From contig NZ_HE578930.1 of assembly GCF_000313565.1 (NCBI RefSeq), positions 124,001 to 188,000 on the forward strand: 64,000 nucleotides of DNA, written 5' to 3'. Below the pieces are notes generated by a model, which searched no databases, was not told the DNA's origin, and was given only the letters and a program-made list of their open reading frames with translations. This stretch comes from Dielma fastidiosa (GTDB taxonomy: Bacteria; Bacillota_I; Bacilli_A; Erysipelotrichales; Erysipelotrichaceae). Shown here one piece after another: positions 17,208 to 25,674 of this stretch (its first letter is position 1; each line of letters begins with the position of its first letter). A program made the position numbers and the translations under genes.

Positions 17208-19274
17208 TTATTGAGAATTAGTAGATACTAATTGACAACTATGTATAATGCAGCTGGAACCGGCCGGTACATATAACCCTGCACAGCCTGACCCTGTAAC
17301 TGCTTTCATTGCCACCCTATGAGACTCCCCGTCTACTATAATTAAACCATTATTTCTATCGAGCTTCAATAAAAATTTGCAATCATTTGTATCTTTTTTT
17401 AGTTTTTTTGCGCTGACTGTCTTTTCTACATTATCCTTTTCAATCAAATTCATTGTATCCGCTTTCAGTTCGATTGCCTGATAATGCATCCAGCCCTGTA
17501 CATCATAACAGATTTGAACAGTTCCGTGTAGTTCTAATTCTAATTCCATTTTGCCAATTGATCCCAGAGCATCGCCAAAGAGTACAAAATCATCGGCTAC
17601 CACAAGGCTGCCATTGTCGATTTTAGCCCTATTTCTCAGCGTTGTACACTGACTTACCTCAATAAAACGCAGTTCGCCATAGTCCAGGCCATAGTCTTCA
17701 TTGACCTCATTTTTAAAATCAATAAGCACATCAAAATTGCGGTCAACCGCTGCTTCATGAATCAGAAAACTGCTGTGAAGGATGCGTTCTTTCACCCTCA
17801 GTTCCAAACCATACTCTAAAATCAGGTCATCGGAAGGTTCAATCCTGAATGTGTAATCTTTACGTTCTTTCACAAGAGGAACGAACGCTGACTGTGTTTT
17901 TTGCTTTCTGCCCAGCGCGTAAACGGAAACTGACAAGGGTAATTCCTGTGGATTGGACAGTGTGAAGCGAATCGTTTCACCCGGATAAACCTTTGGTGAA
18001 AAGCTTGGCTGATACCTTGCGTCATAAATATCACAGCTGCGGTAATAGCTTTTCTGCAAGACTTTGCCAACCGTATTAGGAAAGGCGTTATTCAGCACAC
18101 ATTTTAAAGCTGACCCGTCAACGATACATTGACTTTCAAAATATCGGGTGCTTTCACTCTTAAAGGCATGGGTTCCATAAGGCAGATAAAACCTAAACAG
18201 CTGTCTGGAAGAATCCAGCTCTGCCTGATATTTTTCCGGTATTTCTATTTGATGCAGCTTTGCCCCATAAGCGGCAAAACGCAAAGCGGTATGCGAAATA
18301 GTATCGATATTTTCAGAACCAAGCAAGCTGCTTGATAAGATTAAATCATTGATTGGCGTGATCCATTTGGCGTCAATTCCCTCAATGCCCGCCAGTGCTC
18401 CCATGATCGAGCCAACGTTGCCGCATGTGCAGTCGGTATCCCAGCCTGCAGTACACAGCATTGTCATTGTTTTAGAAAAATCATTTTCGCCGTAAAGCAT
18501 CGCCATAATCATTATTGCCGTATTAGGCAGAATATGACAGACACCTTCGTATTGATCATAACCATGTACTTCCTGAATATATTTCAGGCATTCATCAGCC
18601 GTTTTGCCGGCTTTATAGATAGCCGTAATTTCACGCACCAGCTTAGCATAATGACTGTCCGGTTTAATGAAACGCAGGGCTTCTTCAATGATCTGTTCAC
18701 ACGTATCATGTGTATAAGCCAGCGCGATGCATGCCGCAACAAAGCGGCCGCCTTCGATACCGTCTAAGTCATGAGTTACACTTGCCATTTTCTCAGCAAG
18801 ATCCGCTGCCAGCTGCGCGTCACCCATGCTGACATAACCCCAGCAGTCACTGAAAATCTGACCGCCGATCTGTTCAGCCATTACTTTGCCATTCGTCTGC
18901 CAAGCACCGCTCAAAGGAGCCTTCATGCCTTCTTTTAATCGCAGATAAGCCGTATGCTCCGTCGCGATACCATCGCCGCCCCACCAAAAGAAGCCATGAC
19001 CTTCGCTGAGGATATTTAATACATAGTTTCCCATTTCCTCACTGGAAATCGATTTGTTTGGATTATAATCCAAAGACCTGACGAAAAACAAAGGCCCGTT
19101 GGAATCATCATCAGCGGCAAAAACACCATAATCGACCGGGTAATGATCCAGCTTTCCATATGTTTCCATAATCTGCTTATGCGTCCAGTTTTCCACCGGC
19201 GCCCCTAAACGGATACCGATGATCTTGCCGAGCCAAGCCGCATATGTTTTCCGATAATATGCTTCAAAATCCAT
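17208..19274 (-). CDS. ADP-ribosylglycohydrolase-family protein with a C-terminal extension
   Basis: A 688-residue protein. Residues 1-330 are an ADP-ribosylglycohydrolase (DraG/ARH) domain: GIRLGAPVENW, ADDDSNGPLFF, and the dinuclear metal site in TAGWDTDCTCGNVGSIMGALAG. These enzymes split N- or O-glycosidic bonds to ADP-ribose or related ribosides. Residues 335-688 are mostly beta-sheet, perhaps carbohydrate-binding, and I cannot name them. There is no signal peptide. The start at 19274 has ATAGGAG 5 nt upstream; an earlier TTG is less likely. As first gene of the nucleoside importer operon it probably acts on an imported riboside rather than on modified protein. Confidence 0.88.
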   Translation of the reverse strand: MDFEAYYRKTYAAWLGKIIGIRLGAPVENWTHKQIMETYGKLDHYPVDYGVFAADDDSNGPLFFVRSLDYNPNKSISSEEMGNYVLNILSEGHGFFWWGGDGIATEHTAYLRLKEGMKAPLSGAWQTNGKVMAEQIGGQIFSDCWGYVSMGDAQLAADLAEKMASVTHDLDGIEGGRFVAACIALAYTHDTCEQIIEEALRFIKPDSHYAKLVREITAIYKAGKTADECLKYIQEVHGYDQYEGVCHILPNTAIMIMAMLYGENDFSKTMTMLCTAGWDTDCTCGNVGSIMGALAGIEGIDAKWITPINDLILSSSLLGSENIDTISHTALRFAAYGAKLHQIEIPEKYQAELDSSRQLFRFYLPYGTHAFKSESTRYFESQCIVDGSALKCVLNNAFPNTVGKVLQKSYYRSCDIYDARYQPSFSPKVYPGETIRFTLSNPQELPLSVSVYALGRKQKTQSAFVPLVKERKDYTFRIEPSDDLILEYGLELRVKERILHSSFLIHEAAVDRNFDVLIDFKNEVNEDYGLDYGELRFIEVSQCTTLRNRAKIDNGSLVVADDFVLFGDALGSIGKMELELELHGTVQICYDVQGWMHYQAIELKADTMNLIEKDNVEKTVSAKKLKKDTNDCKFLLKLDRNNGLIIVDGESHRVAMKAVTGSGCAGLYVPAGSSCIIHSCQLVSTNSQ

Positions 19275-19367
19275 AAGATCTCCTATCTTCAATATGTAAG
19301 TATATTTTAACTCATTCTTGAATCTTTTTTAACTATAAGTTAGTTTTATTATTAACAAGCTCTATGA

Positions 19368-20558
19368 TTATGTATTACATGAAATCTGATCCCAGTCGCG
19401 GGTGTGATTGGCATTACACAGCCAGTTCAAAGCATAATGATGCTCCTGCACAACACCTGATTCAAGATTTTCTAATTCAATATGTTTTATGCGGGCTTCC
19501 ACACATGTCCAATCATAATATAAAGCCCGGGTATGCATATTTAAGATTTCACGCTTACTTCTAAGCTTTGCCGCCTTGCATAATTCATCAAAAGATGAAT
19601 AAGAGCGGATAATCTTTGACATTTCACTGACATTGCATACACTCTCATAAGTGGCGTCCAAGCCATACAGGCCCAGCGCCCAAAGCAGTACCGCCGCGCA
19701 TTCATAGCGCCATGAAAACTGGATTGCCTCCTGCTCCTCAGCCGCCTCCATCACAAATGCCTTTTCCCGCTCACTTAAAGCGTCAACAAATGCAAACTGA
19801 TCTTTAAGTCTTGAAAATTCCTGCACCCCAAACGCATAACTGCCATCCTCCATCAATTCACACTCTGCCATCACGGATGTCGCAAAGATACAAAGCAGAC
19901 GTTTCGCAATTGTCTCAACACTTGGCAATTCAACCGTATCTAATGAAAGCTGAATCGGCAGCATCGAAGCAATCGCCGGATAACCGCGTTTTTTTATTTC
20001 ATCTGTCACATCAATAAAATTCTGTTTATCTTCGGCATCATAAACTCTTTCTTCATCTAAAATACTTTGATGAGCAATCGGACGCCATGTTTCTAAATCA
20101 CTGGCCCCCTCAATTGACAGCAAGAGCTTCGCATCCGGGGTAAACAAAGACATTGACGGATATAATACGATTGAAGAAGTGCTGCGGGCCGCCGCGAATA
20201 AACATTCCATAATCGCATTCGTCCGCGCTTCCTGAGCATCCAGCTGAAAATTCACGCCGGTTATATGATTAAATAATTGAATTTGCTGCATGACACTAGC
20301 CATTAATTCCTCATTATTTAAAGGCGCCTGCGCAAAAAAGTTCATCATACCGTCAGTCTGTCCGCGCATTTCCTTCTCATCATCAATAATATGCAGTTCA
20401 ATCTCACTGTTATCCTGAAGAATCAGCTTCATGGCATGATCCGCATACAGCACATCAATTGTAAAATCCGCAAATGCTTTTTTAAATGCTTCAAGGATTA
20501 AATCATCATTTTTAATCACACTATATAAAGTTATAACCGCATCTTGCCTCTCACTCAT
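19368..20558 (-). CDS. DUF4272-domain protein
   Basis: A 396-residue soluble protein that resembles the DUF4272 family. Near residues 255-395 it has the helical part: LSEREKAFV, FSWRYECAAVLLWALGLYGLD, RALYYDWTCVEARI, and the ending VVQEHHYALNWLCNANHTRDWDQI. The family's function is unknown, although such proteins often sit beside polymorphic-toxin immunity genes. The ATG overlaps the SUFU stop by 4 nt (ATGA), so the two are translated together. No toxin gene is visible in the window. Confidence 0.8.
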   Translation of the reverse strand: MSERQDAVITLYSVIKNDDLILEAFKKAFADFTIDVLYADHAMKLILQDNSEIELHIIDDEKEMRGQTDGMMNFFAQAPLNNEELMASVMQQIQLFNHITGVNFQLDAQEARTNAIMECLFAAARSTSSIVLYPSMSLFTPDAKLLLSIEGASDLETWRPIAHQSILDEERVYDAEDKQNFIDVTDEIKKRGYPAIASMLPIQLSLDTVELPSVETIAKRLLCIFATSVMAECELMEDGSYAFGVQEFSRLKDQFAFVDALSEREKAFVMEAAEEQEAIQFSWRYECAAVLLWALGLYGLDATYESVCNVSEMSKIIRSYSSFDELCKAAKLRSKREILNMHTRALYYDWTCVEARIKHIELENLESGVVQEHHYALNWLCNANHTRDWDQISCNT

Positions 20559-21217
20559 ACATGAACCTCACTTTCCGCTGACAGCTTATCAGCCAGACTT
20601 TCTCTTGTATAATCACACATTAAATTGGGTGCCAGACGCAAAATATCCCTGACCTGAATCTTCTTCTCAACAAGCAGCTTCAGCTCATCATCCTGCATGC
20701 CGATCAATTCCACAAACATTACCTTGCCATTGGGTGTCTGAATTTCACCGGCATCATCGAGCTTGGTGATAAAACCAGTGATCCTTGATGTTCCGGCCGC
20801 ATCCATTCCCGTTGTCTGCCCGGTATACAGATATTCATACGGCTGAAAAATTTCATTATTTTGAAAAGTAATACGGGCAATTGACTGCAGGATGCCTGCC
20901 ATGCAGCGAATCTCAGCCTCTGAATCACGCAAGCCAGCTTTTTTTAGCTTTACCGTCAGTTCAAAACCATAGCCGCTGTATTCCTGATTTTCACTTTCCT
21001 TCTCATAAAGCTCAGAAAGCCCATAAGTTACAAAATGATAAAAATCACCGCCGTCATAAACACTGATGCCATCCAGCGGATCATTGCCGCCCAGCTGCCA
21101 CGAAATTAAAGTTCCAAAATGGTAAGGTTCTCTCTGCTCTGGATACAATTTTTCAAATGCCTCACTAATCGCATCCCAGCCGGATGAACAAAAGTCTGGT
21201 TCATTATTTTCACTCAT
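20555..21217 (-). CDS. Suppressor-of-fused (SUFU) domain protein
   Basis: A 220-residue protein of the SUFU family. The signs are the opening AISEAFEKLYPEQREPYHFG, then DPLDGISVYD and HFVTYGLSELYEKE, then GYGFELTVKL. Bacterial SUFU proteins are best known as predicted immunity proteins against polymorphic toxins, though many occur alone. It is the first gene of a two-gene operon with DUF4272. The promoter is TTACAA-17-TATAAT with a cre-like site over the -35, which suggests repression in the presence of preferred sugars. Confidence 0.85.
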   Translation of the reverse strand: MSENNEPDFCSSGWDAISEAFEKLYPEQREPYHFGTLISWQLGGNDPLDGISVYDGGDFYHFVTYGLSELYEKESENQEYSGYGFELTVKLKKAGLRDSEAEIRCMAGILQSIARITFQNNEIFQPYEYLYTGQTTGMDAAGTSRITGFITKLDDAGEIQTPNGKVMFVELIGMQDDELKLLVEKKIQVRDILRLAPNLMCDYTRESLADKLSAESEVHV

Positions 21218-21261
21218 ACATTTCTTCCTTTCCTCATATCAGCAGCTTTTTAGGTTTAATC

Positions 21262-21299
21262 ATTATAACATAGAAACCATATACTTGTAACCGCTTTTA
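21262..21299 (-). promoter_or_regulatory. Promoter and cre-like site of the SUFU-DUF4272 operon
   Basis: On the minus strand TTACAA (21290-21285) and TATAAT (21267-21262) are 17 bp apart. The plus-strand 21286-21299, TGTAACCGCTTTTA, matches the cre pattern TGWAANCGNTNWCA at 13 of 14 positions and covers the -35, a classic position for CcpA repression. Confidence 0.65.
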
Positions 21300-21344
21300 A
21301 AGAGCAGTAATGCCATTTCATCGCCTTTTTATCTTCGTAAAGGC

Positions 21345-21377
21345 AGAAAAAAACTCCTTATTTAAGTCATAAGGAGT
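21345..21377 (-). terminator. Terminator of the aspG-cutC-mupG-EIIA operon
   Basis: ACTCCTTAT (21353-21361) / ATAAGGAGT (21369-21377) followed on the minus strand by a seven- to eight-base T run. It is just past the EIIA stop codon. Confidence 0.9.
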
Positions 21378-21385
21378 CTTAAGCT

Positions 21386-21697
21386 TTATTTATTAAACTG
21401 ACGGCACATTTCAATCATTTCAAGCGCCATAATTTTAATTGTTTCAGCACTCATAATCTGATCCTCGGCATGCAGCAGAAGTAAGGTTACATCCGTCTTA
21501 TTGCCATTTGCTTCATTTGTAATCAGTTCAGCATGCGCCTGATGGGCATTCACAAATTCCTTTTCGCCATCCTGAATCAGCTGTTCAGCCTTTTCATAAT
21601 CACCCTTGCGGGCAATCTGCATCGCCTCGATAAAACAGCTTCTTGCGGCACCAACACCAGCAATTATTTTAAAACAAATCATTTCTAAACCTTCCAT
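21386..21697 (-). CDS. PTS lactose/cellobiose-type EIIA
   Basis: A 103-residue all-helical PTS phosphocarrier. The phosphorylated His is expected in LLLLHAEDQIMSAETIK near residue 77, and the N-terminal helix has AGVGAARSCFIEAMQIARKGDY as in LacF/CelC. It takes phosphate from HPr and hands it to EIIB. The matching EIIB and EIIC genes are not adjacent but lie 11 kb away (33903-32233). Both units carry the same palindromic operator, which argues they form one transporter. AAAGGAGG precedes the ATG. Confidence 0.93.
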   Translation of the reverse strand: MEGLEMICFKIIAGVGAARSCFIEAMQIARKGDYEKAEQLIQDGEKEFVNAHQAHAELITNEANGNKTDVTLLLLHAEDQIMSAETIKIMALEMIEMCRQFNK

Positions 21698-21711
21698 GGT
21701 TCTTGCCTCCT

Positions 21712-22800
21712 TTATTGAATAAACCCAAAGATATTTTCATAAGCAATCATGCTTACTAATTTCATTTCATCCTCATTTAAATGCCCGGCCAGATTCCGGT
21801 CACCAGTATTAGGAATCGGTTTCAGAATAATCTGCAATTCAGCGCGGTAATGATTCAGTGCATCATTCACAATAACCACATCACCCACCGTAAACATTGC
21901 TTTATCGCAGACTCTTTGCGGTATTGAAGCATGATGATATTTCATTCGCGAATCAACGGTGCGAATCAATAAATCACTGCTGTCTGACCGGCGGTTATGC
22001 AGACAATCAAATACAATCTTTTTTTCGATTTCAGTGATTGTATCATCTAAATCAATCTTAACTGTCACTTTATTCGGATCAGCATCCGCCATCGCTTTTA
22101 GTTCTGCCTCACTCGCGAAAGCATTGCCGATCAAAACATCATCGATTTCACGGGTTGCGTATAAATACCGCGTCTGCCAGCTGATTGCTTTATCCCGGCA
22201 CAGCTCAAGCGTCGGCAACCCTTCATAAACCGGCCAAGGGCCAAAGGTGTTTTCTTCATTTGAGCTGACAAAAGCAGCATTCGTTAAGTTTAATGTTTTT
22301 GTCTTACTATTGAAGAAATGAAATCTTTCTTCACTTAAACCGCTGTAACGCATCGGATAGAAATTATGACAAATCGTCATATTATGCGGATTGGCGCCTT
22401 TTTCAATCATGCGGTCAAGATTCAGATATTGTGAACCGTTAAATTCAATCTGTATGCCATAGGGATTCAATGTTAACGCGATATCCTCTAAATCACTGAA
22501 ATGACCATCCATCCGAATAATGTCAACACCCATATCTTTAAAAACCTTTAAGTTAAGCGGATCAGCACCAAGCTTTTTAAATATCTGCGGGTTCGTGTCA
22601 ACGGAAACAATCATGCCCAATTGATGAGCCCTTGTACATAGATCGCTGAACATCTGAATCATCGCTTCGGTATCATCCGCTGATGAAAGCATACAGGTAA
22701 ACAGCCGTGTAAAGCCATAGCTGGCCGCCAGACGCATATAAGCGTCATCTTTTTCCTTCGTAGAATGCTGAGGATAAATGGATATGCCTAACCGATGCAT
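21712..22800 (-). CDS. MupG-like 6-phospho-N-acetylmuramidase family protein (DUF871)
   Basis: A 362-residue protein of the DUF871/MupG family, a TIM barrel followed by a cyclophilin-like domain. LGISIYPQHSTKEKDDAYM at the start, SVDTNPQIFKKLGA, and TICHNFYPMRYSGLS are characteristic. MupG cleaves MurNAc-6-phosphate-GlcNAc after PTS uptake in the cytoplasm. Its place beside a PTS EIIA, CutC and glycosylasparaginase supports work on a 6-phosphorylated amino sugar. It overlaps the cutC gene end by 13 bp. The exact substrate here could be another phospho-glycoside. Confidence 0.85.
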   Translation of the reverse strand: MHRLGISIYPQHSTKEKDDAYMRLAASYGFTRLFTCMLSSADDTEAMIQMFSDLCTRAHQLGMIVSVDTNPQIFKKLGADPLNLKVFKDMGVDIIRMDGHFSDLEDIALTLNPYGIQIEFNGSQYLNLDRMIEKGANPHNMTICHNFYPMRYSGLSEERFHFFNSKTKTLNLTNAAFVSSNEENTFGPWPVYEGLPTLELCRDKAISWQTRYLYATREIDDVLIGNAFASEAELKAMADADPNKVTVKIDLDDTITEIEKKIVFDCLHNRRSDSSDLLIRTVDSRMKYHHASIPQRVCDKAMFTVGDVVIVNDALNHYRAELQIILKPIPNTGDRNLAGHLNEDEMKLVSMIAYENIFGFIQ

Positions 22801-23555
22801 GCGTGATCCTCCGCTTCCCTGATTATATTCACCAGCTCCTTAACGGCTGTTTCAGACACCACATCATAATCCAGCTCATGATGATACGCATAGCTGACCA
22901 TACCGTTATCGGTTGTCGGATCATCAACCCACGCTTTAGCACTTGAATGCACTTGGCTGACACCGCTTGTTTTAATAAATTCCACAGCGTTATGCGCCTT
23001 AATGCCGCTGCCGGCGAGAATTTCAATCTGATCTCCATAGACACTCTGCAGCTCATGAATTAATTCCTTACCCGCTATGGCAGTAGGCGCTAAACCGCTT
23101 GTTAATACACGGTCAATTCCGCATTCAATCAACTGACTCATTGCTTGTTTCGCATCCTTAACACAATCAAAGGCGCGATGGAATACCGCTTCACGCTCTG
23201 TACCATATGATTTAATCAGTGCAATCATCCGTTTTGTCAGATTCAGATCAATCGTGGCATCTGCCTTTAAAAAGCCAAACGCCAAGCCATCGCTGCCAGC
23301 CTCTAACAGCGCCTTGGCATCTTCAAATATACATTCAATTTCAGCATCGTTATAACAAAAGCCAGCCCCTCTTGGCCGTACCATGCAGATTACCGGCAGG
23401 CTTACATCACGCTTAACCAGCTTCAAAGTTCCGATGCTGGGAGTTAACCCGCCCATAAATAAAGCAGAATTAAGTTCAATCCGATCCGCCTTGCCGTTTT
23501 GTGCCATCAGTGCATCATGATAGCTTCCGCAGCAGATTTCAACTAATGTTTTCAT
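22788..23555 (-). CDS. cutC: CutC family protein
   Basis: A 255-residue TIM-barrel protein of the CutC family. Signs are LVEICCGSYHDALMAQNGKADRIELNSALFMGGLTPS at the N-terminus, CMVRPRGAGFCYND, and LTSGLAPTA with EILAGSGIKAHN later. The family was named for copper tolerance in E. coli, but its chemistry is unclear and many Gram-positive copies sit in sugar operons. The start at 23555 lies 1 bp after the glycosylasparaginase stop, so translation is probably coupled. Here a role in amino-sugar metabolism seems more likely than copper. Confidence 0.9.
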   Translation of the reverse strand: MKTLVEICCGSYHDALMAQNGKADRIELNSALFMGGLTPSIGTLKLVKRDVSLPVICMVRPRGAGFCYNDAEIECIFEDAKALLEAGSDGLAFGFLKADATIDLNLTKRMIALIKSYGTEREAVFHRAFDCVKDAKQAMSQLIECGIDRVLTSGLAPTAIAGKELIHELQSVYGDQIEILAGSGIKAHNAVEFIKTSGVSQVHSSAKAWVDDPTTDNGMVSYAYHHELDYDVVSETAVKELVNIIREAEDHACIG

Positions 23556-23556
23556 A

Positions 23557-24507
23557 CTATTCACTCAGCGGCGCCATGCGTGTCTGCATATAATTATTCA
23601 GCCATTCCTCACTCGCTAATTCATGAATACATTTGCCGTCAACATTCTTAACTAGATATACTGCCGGTGTTTCTCCCTCTCTGCATACCGCAAAGGAGAA
23701 GCCTTCAATATTTGTTGCCACACCGTATTCACCTTTATTATTCATTGCCACAACACTCAGATCACCAGCCTTGCCGCGGCGTTTTTTCAATTCAGCATCT
23801 AAATTGCTGACCGCGATTTCACAGGCTGCCTGCGGATGATGACCTTCCTTCATCAAACGAACGATTTCATAAGAAATACAGCCCTTCATCAAATCCTCGC
23901 CAAGTCCGGTCGCACTTGCGCCGCCAACTGTTGAATCAGCATAAAAGCCGCTGCCGCTGATGGGTGAATCACCAACTCTGCCTTTTTTCTTCATGAATAA
24001 ACCTGAGGTAGAAGTACCGACAACCATCTTACCGTGCTGATCCAAGGCTACGACACCTACTGTATCATGACCGATATACGGGCGCAGCTCCTGAGCCGTT
24101 TCCTTTACCCGCTTGCGATAATGGATCTTAGCCCGATCCGTCAGCATATTCTTACGTTCAAAGCCTTCCTTATGCGCAAACTTCTCCGCGCCTTCACTAA
24201 CCAGCATACAGTTCACTGATTCAGCGGATAAACGCTTTGCCACTTTGATAGGATTCGCAAAATCCTTAATTGCCGCAACCGCGCCGATATCAAATGTATC
24301 GCCGTCCATATAAGCTGCGTCAAGCTCCACTTCCATTTCTTCATTCGGCAGACCGCCATAACCTACTGATTTATAATATGGAAAATCTTCAATATCACAT
24401 ATTGCCTTTTCCAATGCCTCCCCGGCAGCCGCTCCTTGTTCAAGCATCTCACCGCCGGCTGTAATTCCCTCAAGCGCCATACGCCACGTCGCAATCATCG
24501 CCCACAT
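23557..24507 (-). CDS. N4-(beta-N-acetylglucosaminyl)-L-asparaginase (glycosylasparaginase)
   Basis: A 316-residue Ntn-hydrolase. The precursor would cut itself before the Thr in HDTVGVVALD (near residue 168) to expose the catalytic Thr. Downstream GRVGDSPISGSGFYAD, GGASATGLGEDLMK fit the substrate-binding Arg and Asp region. The family splits the GlcNAc-Asn link left after N-glycoprotein breakdown, giving aspartate and 1-amino-GlcNAc. There is no signal peptide. As first gene of an operon with CutC, MupG and PTS EIIA it points to an imported, possibly phosphorylated, glycoasparagine. AAGGAGG precedes the ATG. Confidence 0.92.
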   Translation of the reverse strand: MWAMIATWRMALEGITAGGEMLEQGAAAGEALEKAICDIEDFPYYKSVGYGGLPNEEMEVELDAAYMDGDTFDIGAVAAIKDFANPIKVAKRLSAESVNCMLVSEGAEKFAHKEGFERKNMLTDRAKIHYRKRVKETAQELRPYIGHDTVGVVALDQHGKMVVGTSTSGLFMKKKGRVGDSPISGSGFYADSTVGGASATGLGEDLMKGCISYEIVRLMKEGHHPQAACEIAVSNLDAELKKRRGKAGDLSVVAMNNKGEYGVATNIEGFSFAVCREGETPAVYLVKNVDGKCIHELASEEWLNNYMQTRMAPLSE

Positions 24508-24541
24508 AACAAATCCTCCTTTATGTTTTACTTCTGATTTT

Positions 24542-24596
24542 ATTATAGGCTGATCAAGCCTTACAAACCGTTTTTCTCTTTCCTAAGATTAGGAAA
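24542..24596 (-). promoter_or_regulatory. Operator copy 1 and promoter of the aspG operon
   Basis: The palindrome TTTCCTAAGATTAGGAAA (24579-24596) has two perfect 8-bp arms. Its centre is 40.5 bp upstream of the first base of the minus-strand TATAAT (24547-24542). The expected -35 position reads CGGTTT, far from consensus, as expected for an activator-dependent promoter. Four related copies lie in this window. Confidence 0.8.
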
Positions 24597-24602
24597 CCCT
24601 CA

Positions 24603-25484
24603 TTAATCCAAGGGCTGCTGATAGAAACCGCCAAAGAAATTCTCTGATTTATACACATTCACCAGCAGCTGCGGATCGGCCTGCTTCATCAGATAAACAA
24701 TATCCTTAACCTCATAAGCTGATACAACCGTATGCAGCAAGTAGTAGCGCTTCTTAGAGAAACCGCCGTAGCTTGGCGTAACCGTGATACCATGCCGGTA
24801 ATGATCGACATACACATCGACCACCGCTTCCGCATTTGATGTCGTAATCTGCATCGTAACCCGTTCATAACGATGATAGAAGGCATTGACCGTCTGAGTC
24901 GAAACATATTGAAATAAAATAGAATAACCCGCATTCTGCCAACCAAACAAAGCGCCAAAAATACACAGCATGATGCAATTAAATATAAACACCTGTGTCC
25001 AAATTGACTTGCCGATCTTATTGGATACATATAAAGCGATAAAATCGGTGCCGCCGGTACTCGCATTCCCCTTTAATGAAAGCAGGATTGCAAAGCCATA
25101 CAATACACCGCCCAGCATGCAGTTCAGCATGACATCATCGATCAGCGGTGTAAAATGGAAAAGCTTTAAAAAGATGGATACACAGAAAAATTGAATACTC
25201 GAAAAAATCGTAAACTTTGTAGAAATACTTTTCAGACATAAGAGCGCTACCGGCACATTTAATAATATAATCATTAACGATACATCAAACTGCATTCCGA
25301 ATAAACCGCTGATACGGTTAATCAAAATAGCCAGTCCGGTAAAACCGCTTGACAGCAGATTACTGGCATTAATGAAAACCTGAATAACATACGTCTGCAG
25401 AAGCGCACTGGCAAGCACCATGATCAATGTATAGATACAGCGTGCCGCGAAATTTTTTTTCAGAACCTTAATTTTCTCTGACAT
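24603..25484 (-). CDS. YitT-family membrane protein (DUF161/DUF2179)
   Basis: A 293-residue protein. Residues 15-200 hold five or six membrane helices of the YitT type (NASNLLSSGFTGLAILI; SLKGNASTGGTDFIALY), and residues about 215-290 form the cytoplasmic DUF2179 domain (VYVDHYRHGITVTPSYGGFSKK; ending in NVYKSENFFGGFY). Its function is unknown. The start at ATG 25484 lies 8 nt after GGGGG. It has its own operator and -10 upstream and is divergent from the PRD activator, so it is likely a member of the same regulon. Confidence 0.88.
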   Translation of the reverse strand: MSEKIKVLKKNFAARCIYTLIMVLASALLQTYVIQVFINASNLLSSGFTGLAILINRISGLFGMQFDVSLMIILLNVPVALLCLKSISTKFTIFSSIQFFCVSIFLKLFHFTPLIDDVMLNCMLGGVLYGFAILLSLKGNASTGGTDFIALYVSNKIGKSIWTQVFIFNCIMLCIFGALFGWQNAGYSILFQYVSTQTVNAFYHRYERVTMQITTSNAEAVVDVYVDHYRHGITVTPSYGGFSKKRYYLLHTVVSAYEVKDIVYLMKQADPQLLVNVYKSENFFGGFYQQPLD

Positions 25485-25509
25485 GAGCATAACCCCCTGA
25501 TTCACCTGT

Positions 25510-25564
25510 ATTATAATCTCATTTGAAAATCACATGGGGAAATCCATTTCCTCTTGTTAGGAAA
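25510..25564 (-). promoter_or_regulatory. Operator copy 2 and promoter of the YitT gene
   Basis: TTTCCTCTTGTTAGGAAA (25547-25564): the promoter-distal half is perfect and the proximal half has two changes. Its centre is 40.5 bp upstream of the minus-strand TATAAT (25515-25510). The -35 position reads CCCATG. Confidence 0.75.
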
Positions 25565-25583
25565 TTCAAGAAACATCACCGCT

Positions 25584-25636
25584 TTTCCTAATAATAGGAA
25601 AAGACATTATAAAAATGGTTTTAATTATTATATAAT
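25584..25636 (+). promoter_or_regulatory. Operator copy 3 and promoter of the PRD activator gene
   Basis: TTTCCTAATAATAGGAAA (25584-25601): the distal half is perfect and the proximal half has one change. TATAAT at 25631-25636 begins 38.5 bp after the centre. No TTGACA-like -35 is present. A copy upstream of the regulator's own gene implies autoregulation. Confidence 0.75.
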
Positions 25637-25674
25637 AATGATAACGTAAGATTTTCATTGAAGGGGAAGATAGA

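Noticed and set aside
18060-18080. A TTAGGAAA half-site in the ADP-ribosylglycohydrolase-like gene
   Set aside because: Inside coding sequence with no matching second half and no promoter.
19331-19345. AACTATAAGTTAGTT upstream of the ADP-ribosylglycohydrolase-like gene as an operator
   Set aside because: Short 5-bp arms in AT-rich DNA and no second copy, so the evidence is too weak.
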